Origin: Bog-532 sp963742875
GTDB taxonomy: Bacteria; Actinomycetota; Actinomycetes; Streptosporangiales; Streptosporangiaceae
DNA length: 64,000 bases
NCBI GenBank assembly: GCA_963742875.1
Contig: CAVUNO010000022.1
Span: 372,001-436,000 of the forward strand
Direction: 5' to 3'
Shown: piece after piece, positions 43,649 to 53,409 of the stretch
Layout of the letters: every line of letters begins with the position of its first letter
How positions within the stretch are numbered: position 1 is the first letter of the stretch
Program-made: the position numbers and the translations under genes
Notes under the pieces: generated by a model
What the model was told of the DNA's origin: nothing
Seen by the model: only the letters and a program-made list of their open reading frames with translations
Databases searched by the model: none

Positions 43649-44722
43649 TTAGAAAGTGGCAGAGCTGCGGCGGCGCTCGGGCCGGGGCCGCCCCTCATCG
43701 GCGGCTCGCGCGGTCGGGCCGGCGAGCGGCCGCCCTGTCGCCCGGGGCCGCGTCACGTTCAGCGGGTGCGGCACACTCACTCGCCGCCTCGCGAAAAGCG
43801 GCCGCGCAACGCCCAGTTCAGGCCATACACGGGGCCCGGCTGGCGTGGCCGCAGGCCACCGGTCGCCGTGCGGGCCCCGAGCCGTACGCGGGCGCGCGGG
43901 CAGGTCAGTAAGCACCTCGTTGGTGACGGCGTCAAGCACGGCGGCGCGGACTTGAGGACGACGTGTTCGCAGGTATACGGCGAAGGCGACGTCCATGCGG
44001 CGGCCGTTCACCTCGCCGGGATACAGCACGTAGCGCCAGCATCCCTCGCGCCAGATGTCGGCTGGCGCAGCCGAGACTACCGTGCCGCCATACCGGCGCC
44101 ACTGCGCGCTGCCGGTCAGCGAACTGAGGGTGCGCTCGACGCTGACCCGCCGGACCTCGCAAGGTTCCGAGTAGCCGAGGCGGCTCATGGCCTCGCCAAT
44201 TTCCGGTGACAGCGCCGCGATCAGGAGAAATTCGGCGGCGAGGAGCCCGATCCGCAAGACCGCCGCGGAACCGGAGATTGGCATGCGCAGGGGAGCCTGC
44301 CCGATGGAGGCGACGGCCGCGACGGCCAGCAGGACCGACCGGGCGATGGTCCGCGCTCCCACCGGCGTGACGCTCAGCTCGCCGAAGCACCCGCACCCCG
44401 CACCGGGCCGCCGCTCGCGCAGTTCCATCAGTGCGCCCACGGCGATCAGGAACAGCAGGGTCGTAGCGACGCGGACCAGCGCCGCCGGCAGACCCGCCCC
44501 ATAGCGGCCGGCGGTCAGGATGAGCGCGATCCCCAGCGCGAATTCGGCCGCGCACAGGCATATCGCGATCGGCCGACGCAGGCGCAGCGGGAAAAGCGCG
44601 GTCGGCCCGAGTGCTGCCCGCATCTCATGCGCACGTAGCCCGCGGAATGTTTTTGCCCCGCATCCGCCCAGCAGCATGGCAGCGAGGAGCGGAATCTGCA
44701 CCGCCCTGATCGCACTGAGCAT
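43649..44722 (-). CDS. MauE/DoxX-like redox-associated membrane protein
   Basis: 357 residues from ATG 44722, two bases after the upstream stop. Four to five helices (AICLCAAEFALGIALIL, VRVATTLLFLIAVGALM, IARSVLLAVAAVASIG, LRIGLLAAEFLLIAALS). The MauE hallmark GCGCFGEL lies between helices 3 and 4. MauE-type proteins aid disulfide formation in partner proteins. A soluble C-terminal half (about 200-357) is unusual for MauE. Coupled to the Cys-rich protein upstream, its likely substrate. Confidence 0.75.
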   Translation of the reverse strand: MLSAIRAVQIPLLAAMLLGGCGAKTFRGLRAHEMRAALGPTALFPLRLRRPIAICLCAAEFALGIALILTAGRYGAGLPAALVRVATTLLFLIAVGALMELRERRPGAGCGCFGELSVTPVGARTIARSVLLAVAAVASIGQAPLRMPISGSAAVLRIGLLAAEFLLIAALSPEIGEAMSRLGYSEPCEVRRVSVERTLSSLTGSAQWRRYGGTVVSAAPADIWREGCWRYVLYPGEVNGRRMDVAFAVYLRTRRPQVRAAVLDAVTNEVLTDLPARPRTARGPHGDRWPAATPAGPRVWPELGVARPLFARRRVSVPHPLNVTRPRATGRPLAGPTARAADEGRPRPERRRSSATF

Positions 44723-44724
44723 CG

Positions 44725-45960
44725 TCAGCCGCCAATCGTGATTGTCGCGTTGAAGCATCCGCGGTCGAGATCGCCTCCGAGATCGACGAACGCGGACATG
44801 GTCAGATCGGCCACCCGGCCGCGCGGTGACGTACCGCAGGTGACGCACCGATCGCAGAAAAGGCGCGCCGACGCCCCGCAACTGGTCACCGGGAGATCCC
44901 GCGAGCGCTGCGCGCAGTTGTTGTAGATCCGCACCAGGCTGCCCAGCGAAAGATAGGGAAGCCGGACACAACCCGAGCCGACCAGGTGCGGGTCAACGGC
45001 GTAGCGTTCTTCGCGGTAGAAGTCGCCGGTGCAATGTGCCGGACCGTGACCGAAGGCGCCCGCCACGTAGGGCGCATCGCCACGGGCGTGGCCGCGGGGT
45101 GCGCGCGTGTGCCGTCCGCCATTCGGGCAGGGCGCCTCACCCGGGGAAGCGATGGAGTCGTCGGGCCGGGCACGATCGTGGCCTTCGCAGCCGGTTTCCG
45201 GGTCGAGCGCCGGGTAGGCCACGCCGAGCAGGTCCTCCGGCTCCTCACCGGGCTCGTGCCAGGTCGCGGTGCCACTGATCGAATCCGGGATGTGCCCGCT
45301 GACCATGGGCGGGCTCGGCGGCCGGTCGGCGCGGTACGGGGGCTGAGAAGTCGCCGGAATCAGGCCTTCCACGAAACCGGGGCGGCGGAGTCCGATCACG
45401 TCAACGAGGTAGCCCGGCTGCAGGCGGGGGAACCGCACCTGGATGCGCCCGGTCGCATGCCGGGGGATGACGAGAATCTTCCGCCCCTTCTCCGTGCCCT
45501 CGTCGACCAGGAGAGTGTCGGTATCCCGTTCCACGATCGTCCCGGTCACGCGGCCGATCTCCGCCCATATGCGGTCTGCAATCGTTCGCCGCACATAATT
45601 GCGCTGCACAATTGCCCTGTCGCCTTGCCTGAGCGCGGCTGGAGCGACGGGATGCCCGCGCCAGGCCGCCGTAGAGGCCGCGAGCGTGAGCCGCTCCTCG
45701 CCCGCTGAAGTCTGAAGCACCAGCACGTGTGGGCTAACATCTAGCACCAATCCAGTGACTGTATGTGTTACTTCGCTGTTCAAAACGTTCTCAGATGGAG
45801 ACGGTGACGTCTCGTCGCTGCTGCCGCCGGACACCCCGAACAGCGCGGACTTCAGTAGCCTGCGGTGGGCAAAGCGTGCGGGACTAATAGCGTCCGTGAG
45901 ATCATCAACGGACGAGCTATGGTCGTGCAGACGGCGCACTTGCCCCCCATGGGATTGCAT
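44725..45960 (-). CDS. Cys-rich hypothetical protein coupled to MauE-like protein
   Basis: 411 residues from 45960; the start is uncertain. A beta-rich middle (VTGLVLDVSPHVLVLQTSAG, AIVQRNYVRRT, GTIVERDTDTLLVDEG) is followed by a Cys-rich second half with about 12 Cys (HCTGDFY, SGCVRL, NNCAQR, TSCGASARLFCDRCVTCG, GCFNATI). No signal peptide is visible at this start. The MauE-like gene follows directly, suggesting it helps form the disulfides. Unknown function. Confidence 0.55.
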   Translation of the reverse strand: MQSHGGQVRRLHDHSSSVDDLTDAISPARFAHRRLLKSALFGVSGGSSDETSPSPSENVLNSEVTHTVTGLVLDVSPHVLVLQTSAGEERLTLAASTAAWRGHPVAPAALRQGDRAIVQRNYVRRTIADRIWAEIGRVTGTIVERDTDTLLVDEGTEKGRKILVIPRHATGRIQVRFPRLQPGYLVDVIGLRRPGFVEGLIPATSQPPYRADRPPSPPMVSGHIPDSISGTATWHEPGEEPEDLLGVAYPALDPETGCEGHDRARPDDSIASPGEAPCPNGGRHTRAPRGHARGDAPYVAGAFGHGPAHCTGDFYREERYAVDPHLVGSGCVRLPYLSLGSLVRIYNNCAQRSRDLPVTSCGASARLFCDRCVTCGTSPRGRVADLTMSAFVDLGGDLDRGCFNATITIGG

Positions 45961-46161
45961 GTCTGTCCTTGACGATGCTTACAACCGGTGGCTACGTCAA
46001 GCGAATCCGCAACCTTTTCTCAACCTTCACGCAGCGGTACATTTGCCGTTTATCGAAATCGCGTCCGAAAGCTCGCAGACGACCGGCGCGAATCCAGCCA
46101 TTATCTCGGACATCCTACATATGATGGTGCGCATCCGGTTACTTTGGGTAGCGTAACCCCT

Positions 46162-46800
46162 ATGACGACCCGGACCGGCCGCGCTGGTGAGCGGCTACGC
46201 CCGGAGAGCGATGATCCGGACGGAGCACCGCAGGAGGACTTTGGCCAGGACGACCTTGGCCCGGACAGCGAGTCCGCCTTCCGGGAGTACGTCACCGCGC
46301 GCGGTGCCGCATTGCTGAGAATTGCCTTGCTGCTCACCGGTAACCGCGCCGACGCTGAGGATTTGCTGCAGGCGGCGCTGGCCAAGACCTACCTGGCGTG
46401 GGACCGGATTCACGATCATGCTGCGCTCGACGCGTACGTCAAGCGCGCCATGGTCAACACGCAGATCTCCTGGTGGCGGCGGCGCCGCGTCGAGGAATTC
46501 CCCACCGAAGACATCCCTGACTGGGCCGTCGCCGAGCACCTGCCGCCCAGCGAGCTCGAGGACACGGTCCGCCGCGCCCTGGACCGGCTGCCCCAGCGGA
46601 TGCGCGCCGCCGTCGTCCTCCGGTACTACGAGGATATGAGCGAGCCGGAGATCGCGGACGTCCTCGGCGTCAGCCGAGGGACCGTCAAGAGCACGGTGTC
46701 GCGTGCCGTGGCGAAACTGCGAATCGACGCCGAACTGGCCGGATGCGCACCGGGAGCGGTGCGGGAGAGGCCGATCACTGATGCTTGCCCCGTGGTGCAG
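46162..46800 (+). CDS. SigE-family RNA polymerase sigma factor
   Basis: ATG 46162. Region 2: FREYVTARGAALLRIALLLT, DAEDLLQAALAKTYLAW. Region 4: LDRLPQRMRAAVVLRYYED, EIADVLGVSRGTVKSTVSR. This is the actinobacterial SigE type, normally 170-190 residues. The frame here stays open to 47058 because downstream DNA is a decayed acyl-CoA ligase, so the true end was probably near 46760-46800 or the C-terminus is extended. Divergent from the gene at 45960. Confidence 0.8.
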
Positions 46801-46900
46801 CCGCCCCTGCCTGTGGGAATATCAGCGAAACAGTGCTTACTGCGCGCCGTGCGCCGGGACGGCGTGCGCTTCCACGAGGTGGTGGACCGTGCGCAGCACG

Positions 46901-47333
46901 ATGATGGATGTCCCGTTGACGGTCACGTCGATCATGCGCCCGGCGGCAGACCTACGGGGAGCTCGCCCGCCGGGCCGCCGGGCCAGCGGAGACGCTGGCC
47001 GGGCCGGGCCGCGAGGTGCACAGGCCTGCTCGCCGCCGGGCCCGAGAGAATGCCCTGATGGCGCACCCCGACGTGCTCGAGGCCGCGGTGATCGGCGTGC
47101 CCGACGACAAGTGGGGGGAGCGGCCGTTCGCCGCGGTCGTCGTCCGGGATGGCGCGGACGTGACGGCCGAGCACCTGCGGGACCATCTGGCCGCCAGCGT
47201 GCCGCGCTGGCAGCTTCCGGAGCGCTGGGCGTACATCGACGAGGTGCCGAAGACCAGCGTGGGCAAGTTCTCCAAGCGCACGATGAGGGAGGCATACTCG
47301 CGAGGCGAGTACAAAGTCATCCAGGTTGGATGA
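46901..47333 (+). pseudogene. Acyl-CoA synthetase relic with internal deletion
   Basis: Begins MMDVPLTVTSIMR as in long-chain fatty-acid CoA ligases, then in another frame TYGELARRAA. It jumps straight to the C-terminal AMP-binding subdomain (ENALMAHPDVLEAAVIGVPD ... VPKTSVGKFSKRTMR, with the catalytic Lys). About 400 central residues, including the ATP-binding core, are missing. Confidence 0.75.
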
Positions 47334-47407
47334 CGCCGGCGCACGGGATACGCTGGATCCTCGTCAGGACGGGGCGCGGTAGGCTGAGGCGCACCGCCCC
47401 GACGGTG

Positions 47408-47497
47408 GGAGGCTTCGCCTAGTCCGGTCTATGGCGCCGCACTGCTAATGCGGTTGGGGTCTACAGCCCCTCCGGGGTTCAAATCCCCGAGCCTCCG
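47408..47497 (+). tRNA. tRNA-Ser(GCU)
   Basis: Acceptor GGAGGCT pairs with AGCCTCC. The anticodon arm CCGCA-CTGCTAA-TGCGG gives GCT. Long variable arm (GGGGTCTACAGCCCC-type) and T arm CGGGGTTCAAATCCCCG. Discriminator G. CCA not encoded. Confidence 0.95.
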
Positions 47498-47669
47498 CTT
47501 CTGAGCAGCGGCTTCATCCAAACGTGTTGCCGGGTGAGCCGCTGCACCCCGAACGTATGGCCCGTTCTGCGCCGGTACTTCACGCGCCAGTCCAGGAAAC
47601 TGTCTTCGAAGCCCCCGCCTGATGTCCAGGTGAGAACCGGCCCGCCAGCATCGTCCGGAAGCCGGCCGC

Positions 47670-48734
47670 TCAGGGTGCGGCCGACCAGTGCAGCGTGAAG
47701 CTGTCGAGGGTGTAGCCGAACGCGTTGACCGTGGGCTGGATGAAGTTGCCGCGGATCATCTGGTACGCCTCGGTCTCCGCCGCGCCGATCAGCGGGCCCG
47801 TCACCTGGGAGACATGATTCACCCGGTAGAAGGCGGTGTCCTGTGCCTGAGCGTACAGCACCGACTGCGCGAACTGGGGGCGGATCAGCGCGCCGCAGCC
47901 CAGGCCCGGATACGTCCAGCTATGCTGGGTGTCGAGCGGTTGGGACAGCGTGTCGTCGATGGTGACGTCGTGCGCACTCTGCGGGAGCTGGGGCGGTGGC
48001 AGGATCATGGCGACCGCGACGTGGCCCGGCTTGCCGGGCTGGGGTTCGCTGAGGACCTGCAGCCGGTAATGGCCCGAGGTCGCGGTCCACCAGGACGGAC
48101 CGGGATTCAGGTTGACCGTGGCCGAGGCATGGCCGACGGCGTAGAACGTGCTGGAGTACCAGCAGGGCCACGGGCCAATGTCCTTGGACACCTTGTGGGT
48201 GAAGACGAAGTTGAAGTTCTCCGTGCCCAGAGCCGGCTTGGAAATGCCCTCGATCTTCTGCAGGACCCACGGTCCCATCTGCACGTTGGTGGTGCTGCCC
48301 GCCGTGGTCGTCTGCCAGGGCCACGCGAACCGGACGTGCGGCAGGTGGACGTTAAGGCCGACGAAGTGGAACGTCGCCGACAGCGCCATCAGCACCACCG
48401 AGGCGATCACCCGCCGGAAGATCAGGCCGACGAGCACGACGGCGGCGCTCCACTTGACCCGCCGCGGCACCCAGCGCCGGCGGGGACGCGGCGGGTACGG
48501 GGGACGCGAACCGGTCTCGGGAGTGCGCTGATACCCGGAGCCGGGCTCGCGCGGGCGCGGCGTCGCCCTGGGCGGCAGTACCTGCGTCGGGCTGGAGTCC
48601 GCGTCGTATCCATCAGGGCCAAAATCCGGCGGGTGCCAGCCGCGGGCGACACCCGGGCCGGCCCAGGCCGCCTCGGCAGGCACCAGCCTCCGCCTGACCA
48701 GCGATCTCACCACGAGGATCAGCAATCGAACCAT
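47670..48734 (-). CDS. Hypothetical membrane protein of the cell-wall-hydrolase operon
   Basis: 354 residues; ATG 48734 after AAGGGGAGACC. Basic Pro-rich N-terminus (about 1-90), one transmembrane segment (SAAVVLVGLIFRRVIASVVL), then a large extracytoplasmic domain with several Trp/Pro and two Cys (GPWPCWYSST, GLGCGALIRP). No family recognised. Starts 32 bases after the hydrolase gene; probably one transcript from 52981. Confidence 0.65.
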   Translation of the reverse strand: MVRLLILVVRSLVRRRLVPAEAAWAGPGVARGWHPPDFGPDGYDADSSPTQVLPPRATPRPREPGSGYQRTPETGSRPPYPPRPRRRWVPRRVKWSAAVVLVGLIFRRVIASVVLMALSATFHFVGLNVHLPHVRFAWPWQTTTAGSTTNVQMGPWVLQKIEGISKPALGTENFNFVFTHKVSKDIGPWPCWYSSTFYAVGHASATVNLNPGPSWWTATSGHYRLQVLSEPQPGKPGHVAVAMILPPPQLPQSAHDVTIDDTLSQPLDTQHSWTYPGLGCGALIRPQFAQSVLYAQAQDTAFYRVNHVSQVTGPLIGAAETEAYQMIRGNFIQPTVNAFGYTLDSFTLHWSAAP

Positions 48735-48766
48735 CGGTCTCCCCTTACTCCCGCCCGCCCGGGCGG

Positions 48767-51700
48767 CTAAACGGTGGCCGGGTAGTCCAGGCTCAGGACG
48801 ACCGGCACCGCGCCGAATGGCCTGCGGAATCTGGCGCCCGGCTTGTCCGGGGCGTTCGGGTCGGCGATCTTCGGCCAGCGCATGTTGCCGTGCTGCTCGG
48901 TGAGGCCCTGGACCGAGTACGGGAATTCCATCGCCGATGTGTCGTGCAGTCTCAGCAGGCCGCCCCAGCGGAACGCGGCGAAGACGCGGGCCAGCTCGAG
49001 AACGGACAGCTCCACCGGGACCGTCAGGTCGATGTGGTACACGGTGTCCGCGACGGTTACCAGGTCACGGGCGCATTGGGTGAGCGCCTCGGACCTGGTC
49101 CGGAAGACGGTGCCGTCGGCGTTGACGGTGCCCAGCTTCTCCCCCTGCACCGGCGAATAGCGCGGGTGAGCCTCGCACTGCATCCAGTCACACGCAGCCA
49201 GCAGCTTCCACGAGATTCCGCAGCTGCCGGCCACATCCCGGTAGACGAGCTCGGCGCGGGCGAGCGGCTTCCTGGCCGAGGCGAGGAAGGTGTTCTTGAC
49301 CGCCGGGGGCATCTGCGGCTGGTAGCGCGGAGCGGGCCTCCGGACCTTGGCGGCCGCGCCCTTGCGCTTCGTTGGCTTCTTCTGCGCTGGTGACCGGTCC
49401 GCCGCGGGCGGCTTCGCGACAGAAGCCTCGGCGAAGGGCTTCCGGCCGGGCGAACGGCTGTCCGGTGCCTTCGCCGCGGCCGGCTTCCCGGGCGGCGGAT
49501 CGTGACGGTAGATTGCAGCCAACTCCGCCACCACCTTTGTGTCTGAACGGGAGCGCAGCCCGCCCGAGCCTGCGGCGGGGCGCACTTGCGCCGAGGTCTG
49601 AGCGGACGTCGTGCCGGGACCGGACGGGATGCCGGGGATGGCGGCCTGATCCGGCGGTGTCCCCGGGGAGGCCGGCCCAGCGGGCTGCGGCGTCGCGAAG
49701 GGACGCGGTGCCCGTCCTGACGGCGCTGCGGCCGCTCCCTGACTTGACGCCGGGGCCGACGGGGCGGTGGCGCGCGGGGGGCTGACCGCGACGTTCGGGG
49801 TGAGTACGGGGCGCGGGCTGGCGGTCCCAGTGGGGCTGGCCGCGGCGCTTGGGCTGACCGTTGTGTGCGGGCTGGCCTGCGCCGGAGCGGTCGCAGTGGC
49901 CGAGGGTTGTGCCGCCGGCGGCTTAACAGCCGTACTGGCCGCCACCGCCGGCGCGGCGGCCGTCGTGCTGGGGGTCACCGGCTCCGGGCTGACCGCCGCC
50001 CCTCCCGTTGCGGCCCTGGGGGCCGCAGCCCGTGGCCTGGGCGCCGATGGCGTCGCCGCAGGCCGCGCGGAGGCCGTGGCCCGGGCGGTGGCGGTCCCCG
50101 GAGCCGTGCTCGCGGGCGTCGCGGGCTGAGTGCTGGCGCCGAAACGGTACAGGTTGAAGCGCTGCATCAGGCTGATTAGGTTGGTGCCGTAGCTCGGATC
50201 CGTCGCGTATACGCCGGTGAGCGCCTGCGCGAAACTGTCCGGCGTCTGCCGGACCGCCATGGCCGCCGTGTAATAGCCGCTGGTGGCCAGCAGCTTGCCG
50301 TGGTCCTCGATGCTCTGCGCAATGTTGTTATAGGCACGGAACTGGGCGGTGGTCGTCACCCACTGGCCGTTCTGGAACTCCTGGGTGGGATAGGAGTCGC
50401 TGCGCCGGCCCGGCCCCCTTGATCCCGAACAGGTTGTGGTCCTGGACGGTGAGCGTGCTCTGACCCCAGCCGGATTCCTCGATGGCCTGGGCAATCGTCA
50501 CCGCCGCCGGGACGCCGTAGCTCCGCTGGGCCGCGATCGCACCCGGTGCGACCTGGTCGATGAAGGCTTGCTGAGCGGGCGTTCCAGGACCGGACGCCGC
50601 AGCGGGAGCCGCGACAGGAGCCGGCTGGTGCCCGGTGGAGGCGGCGGCCGGCGACTGCACCGGGCCGTCGGTGGTGGCCGATGGCTGAGCGAGGCCGGAC
50701 GTGGCGGCCGCGAGCGGTATCCCGGGTATCGCGGCCTCCGCCGAGAAACGGCTGGTCGCGGTCTGGGGTGCAGCCGCCTGGGGTGAGGCAGCCTGGGACG
50801 CGCTGCGCTGGGACGCGCTGAGCTGGGACGCGGTGGCCTGCCGCGCCGCGGCCTTGGCTGCAGCCGCCTGATGTGACGCCGCCTGCTGCGAAGACCCCCC
50901 CGCCCTGAAGGCCGCGGCCGGGGCCTGCGGGATTCCCGGGATGACCGCGCCTTCGGCCAGCATGCTGGCCGAAGCGTCCGACGTCACCGGCACGGTGCCC
51001 GGCACGGCCGCCAGCGCCTCGGCTGGTTCCTCAACAGCCTGCTGGGTCGCCGCTGCGCCCGAATTGCTCCCCGCCGCCGGCGATGGGCCCGTGCGGGCCG
51101 GTGCCGCTTCCGACATGCCTGTGCCGGAAGATGCCGGTGCCGGCGGGCTCGCCGTCGCCGAACCGCTCGCGGCCGGGAGATTTCCGTTGCTGACGAACCC
51201 GGCCACGCCCTGGGCAGCCAGCGGACCTGCGTATTCGTGGGCATTGACGGAGAAGTTCGGCAGCGAGTCACCGCCCACCGTGGAAAGGACGCCGCCGGAG
51301 TAACTCGTCAACACCTCCACGTGGCCGTCGAATAGGACCCAGTCGCCAGGGAGCGGCTGGTAACCGTCGCCGAGCGGGTGCCAGCGCCCGTGCGCCTGCG
51401 CGTCCCGCAGGATCGAGATGATGCCGGGCGACGCCGGGTTCGGGTCCACGCGCACGTCGGCCCAGTCCTGCAGCGGCCACGGATAGGTCGAGCCGCCGGT
51501 CACCCAGCTCTGCCGTCCGACCAGCTGAGCCGCGAGCGCCAGCGTCATGCTGGCGAAGGCCGCGCACGATTCGCCATGGTCGGCGCCGTCCGTGCTGTCC
51601 CGCTGCCAGATGAGCGCCTCCATCTCGGCCGGGGTCTTGCTCTGCGCGATCCGGAGGTAATAGTTCGTCACGCTGACGATGGCCGACCGTGCGGCCGAGT

Positions 51701-51881
51701 CGTCCAACGCCGCCGGGCGGGCGGACTGCTCCAGCGCCGTCAGCGTCACCGGGATACTGGCCGGCGACGCGACGTGATCCGCTGTGCCGGGGACGAAGGC
51801 GAAGCCTGTAACCGCCCCGCCCGCACTCAGGCTGACAAGCGCGGTCGCCTGCTGCCACCAGGGTCGACGAGGGGAATTCAC
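48767..51881 (-). pseudogene. Large secreted peptidoglycan hydrolase (amidase-like + glucosaminidase + lysozyme-like), frameshifted
   Basis: GTG 51881 after GAAGAAGG. Signal/anchor (ALVSLSAGGAVTGFAFVPG), then a CHAP/NlpC-like domain (ESCAAFASMTLALAAQL with Cys; FDGHVEVLTSY with His), an Ala/Ser/Pro-rich linker, and a FlgJ-type glucosaminidase (ITIAQAIEESGWGQSTL, NLFGIKG). Near 50403 one G is missing; the glucosaminidase then continues in another frame (SDSYPTQEFQNGQWVT ... QALTGVYATDPSYG). A long low-complexity linker and a C-terminal lysozyme-like domain follow (AACDWMQCEAHPRYSPVQGE). Corrected length is about 1,037 residues. It would open the cell wall. A single indel in such a gene may be an assembly error. 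Confidence 0.7.
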
Positions 51882-51955
51882 AGAATCACCTTCTTCCGCG
51901 GTTGAGTCGGCGATAGGAAACCGGCAGGCGCTCGATCGGCGGCGACGGATCTGGC

Positions 51956-52981
51956 TCACAGGTTCGTCTGCGACAGGTGCTTAAGGATGGTCTGGACCTG
52001 CGGGTTTCCGGGGTTCCCGGCATTTAGGAAAAGAACAGCGGCCTCCCCAGTGGCCTGCGGCCTCGCCCCGACGGCCCATTTCTTGTAGATGTCCTCGACC
52101 AGAGCAGCCTGCTGATCCGGGGTCGTGACCTGGCCGGAACAAATACTCGGGAATCCCGCCCGCGAAGTGATGGCAGCTGAACCCGTGTAGCGGACACAGT
52201 TGGCTGGGTAACTTTCCAGTCCCGGCTGAACCGATGGACTGCCGCTTGCCTCGATGGCGGACGCGCCACCAACGATGTTGTTGATGGCCCGCGCGGCGAC
52301 CTGGAGGCTGTCGATCGGATTCATCGGGTCATAGGGGTGGTGCAGGTTCAGCGACCAGGCCACCTCGGCGCCCTGGGCCGGGACGATGGGTTCCAGCCCC
52401 ATCCGGCCGGTCTTCTTGTCGCCAAACTGCGGATTGCCGGAGCTGGTCAGCAGTGCGAACACCCAGAGAACCTGCTGCGTGCCCTTGGCGCACGCGAAGT
52501 TGACCTGTCCCGGCTCGGAGATCACGTCGGGGTTCTGGCACGCCGTGGTGATCTCGGCCTGCATGCTGGCCACACTGGCTGGCCAGGAGGCTCCTCCGCT
52601 GAGCAGCAGCGCCACCAGGGCGGCGATCAGCACCACCGCGGTGGCCGCCACACCGAACCCGACCTTGTGCCGCCGGATCAGGCCCGGGTGGTAGGCACTG
52701 CTGCGGCCGTGGTTGATGAGCAGCGCCGTGCGGTCCGGTGCTGGGGCGCCGGCGGCAGGACCGCCGCCGTAGTCACCGTCGTCGGCGAATCGGCCGTGGC
52801 CGTGTCCGCGGCCCGGGACCGCGTGTTCGGGCACCGCGTAGAACGCGGCGGTCCGGTCCCGGGCGGATACCCTGTCCAGTTCGTCCAGCGCCTGCCGGGC
52901 GTCGCTGCGCGCGCGCGCCGCCGCGTCTCGCGCCAGTATCGACTTGGCGGCCCGGAGCTCGAATTCCTTAATGCTCTTCAT
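51956..52981 (-). CDS. Membrane protein of the hydrolase operon
   Basis: 341 residues; ATG 52981 after GAGGCGG. Acidic/basic cytosolic N-terminus (MKSIKEFELRAAKSILARDA, coiled-coil-like), His/Gly-rich stretch (GRGHGHGRF), one helix (VGFGVAATAVVLIAALVALLL), and an extracytoplasmic domain with four Cys (TTACQNP, NFACAKG, ANCVRY, SICSGQ). First gene of a three-gene minus-strand operon. Layout suggests an envelope assembly; function unknown. Confidence 0.65.
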   Translation of the reverse strand: MKSIKEFELRAAKSILARDAAARARSDARQALDELDRVSARDRTAAFYAVPEHAVPGRGHGHGRFADDGDYGGGPAAGAPAPDRTALLINHGRSSAYHPGLIRRHKVGFGVAATAVVLIAALVALLLSGGASWPASVASMQAEITTACQNPDVISEPGQVNFACAKGTQQVLWVFALLTSSGNPQFGDKKTGRMGLEPIVPAQGAEVAWSLNLHHPYDPMNPIDSLQVAARAINNIVGGASAIEASGSPSVQPGLESYPANCVRYTGSAAITSRAGFPSICSGQVTTPDQQAALVEDIYKKWAVGARPQATGEAAVLFLNAGNPGNPQVQTILKHLSQTNL

Positions 52982-52991
52982 GAAAACCGCC

Positions 52992-53207
52992 TCAGGGATG
53001 CGGTGGCTGATGCGGAGGGGCGGTGCGGTTGGCGGTCGGGGCCGGGCCAGGGGACGGCAGCACGCGTGGCCGTGCGGATTCTGAGAAGGTGGGCAAACCG
53101 GGCCAACGCAGGGGCATGGGCTCGCGGCACGCGGCACGCACCACCGCGGGAGCGGCGGGCGAGGCGCCCTCCGGCCTCGGCTTGATCATACGTTTGACCT
53201 CGCTCAT
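52992..53207 (-). CDS. Possible small Pro-rich ORF
   Basis: 71 residues from ATG 53207 (MSEVKRMIKPRPEGASPAAP). No ribosome site and no recognised motif. It ends 10 bases before the next gene. May not be translated. Confidence 0.25.
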   Translation of the reverse strand: MSEVKRMIKPRPEGASPAAPAVVRAACREPMPLRWPGLPTFSESARPRVLPSPGPAPTANRTAPPHQPPHP

Positions 53208-53409
53208 GCAGGTAATTAGAACACATTGGCTACTCAAGCTCAATCGGAATGTCAGATAACGATGTAATGCGAACGCAGATTCGACTTGCTGTGTTCCACC
53301 GGGCCGATTCAGTCCTTGCTGGTCGGCTGGGCCTGGTAGGCGCGGGCTCGCTGGCTGCCCGGATCGGGTGCGATCCATGCGCTGAACGTGCTGGTGCGGA
53401 CCAGGCGGG
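53208..53409. other. Gap
   Basis: Between the hydrolase operon and the AI-2E-type transporter. No gene recognised. Confidence 0.4.

Noticed and set aside
47498..47669. Open minus-strand stretch between tRNA-Ser(GCU) and the membrane gene
   Set aside because: It reads plausibly (for example GGGFEDSFLDWRVKYRR) but has no start, family or clear end outside the tRNA complement.
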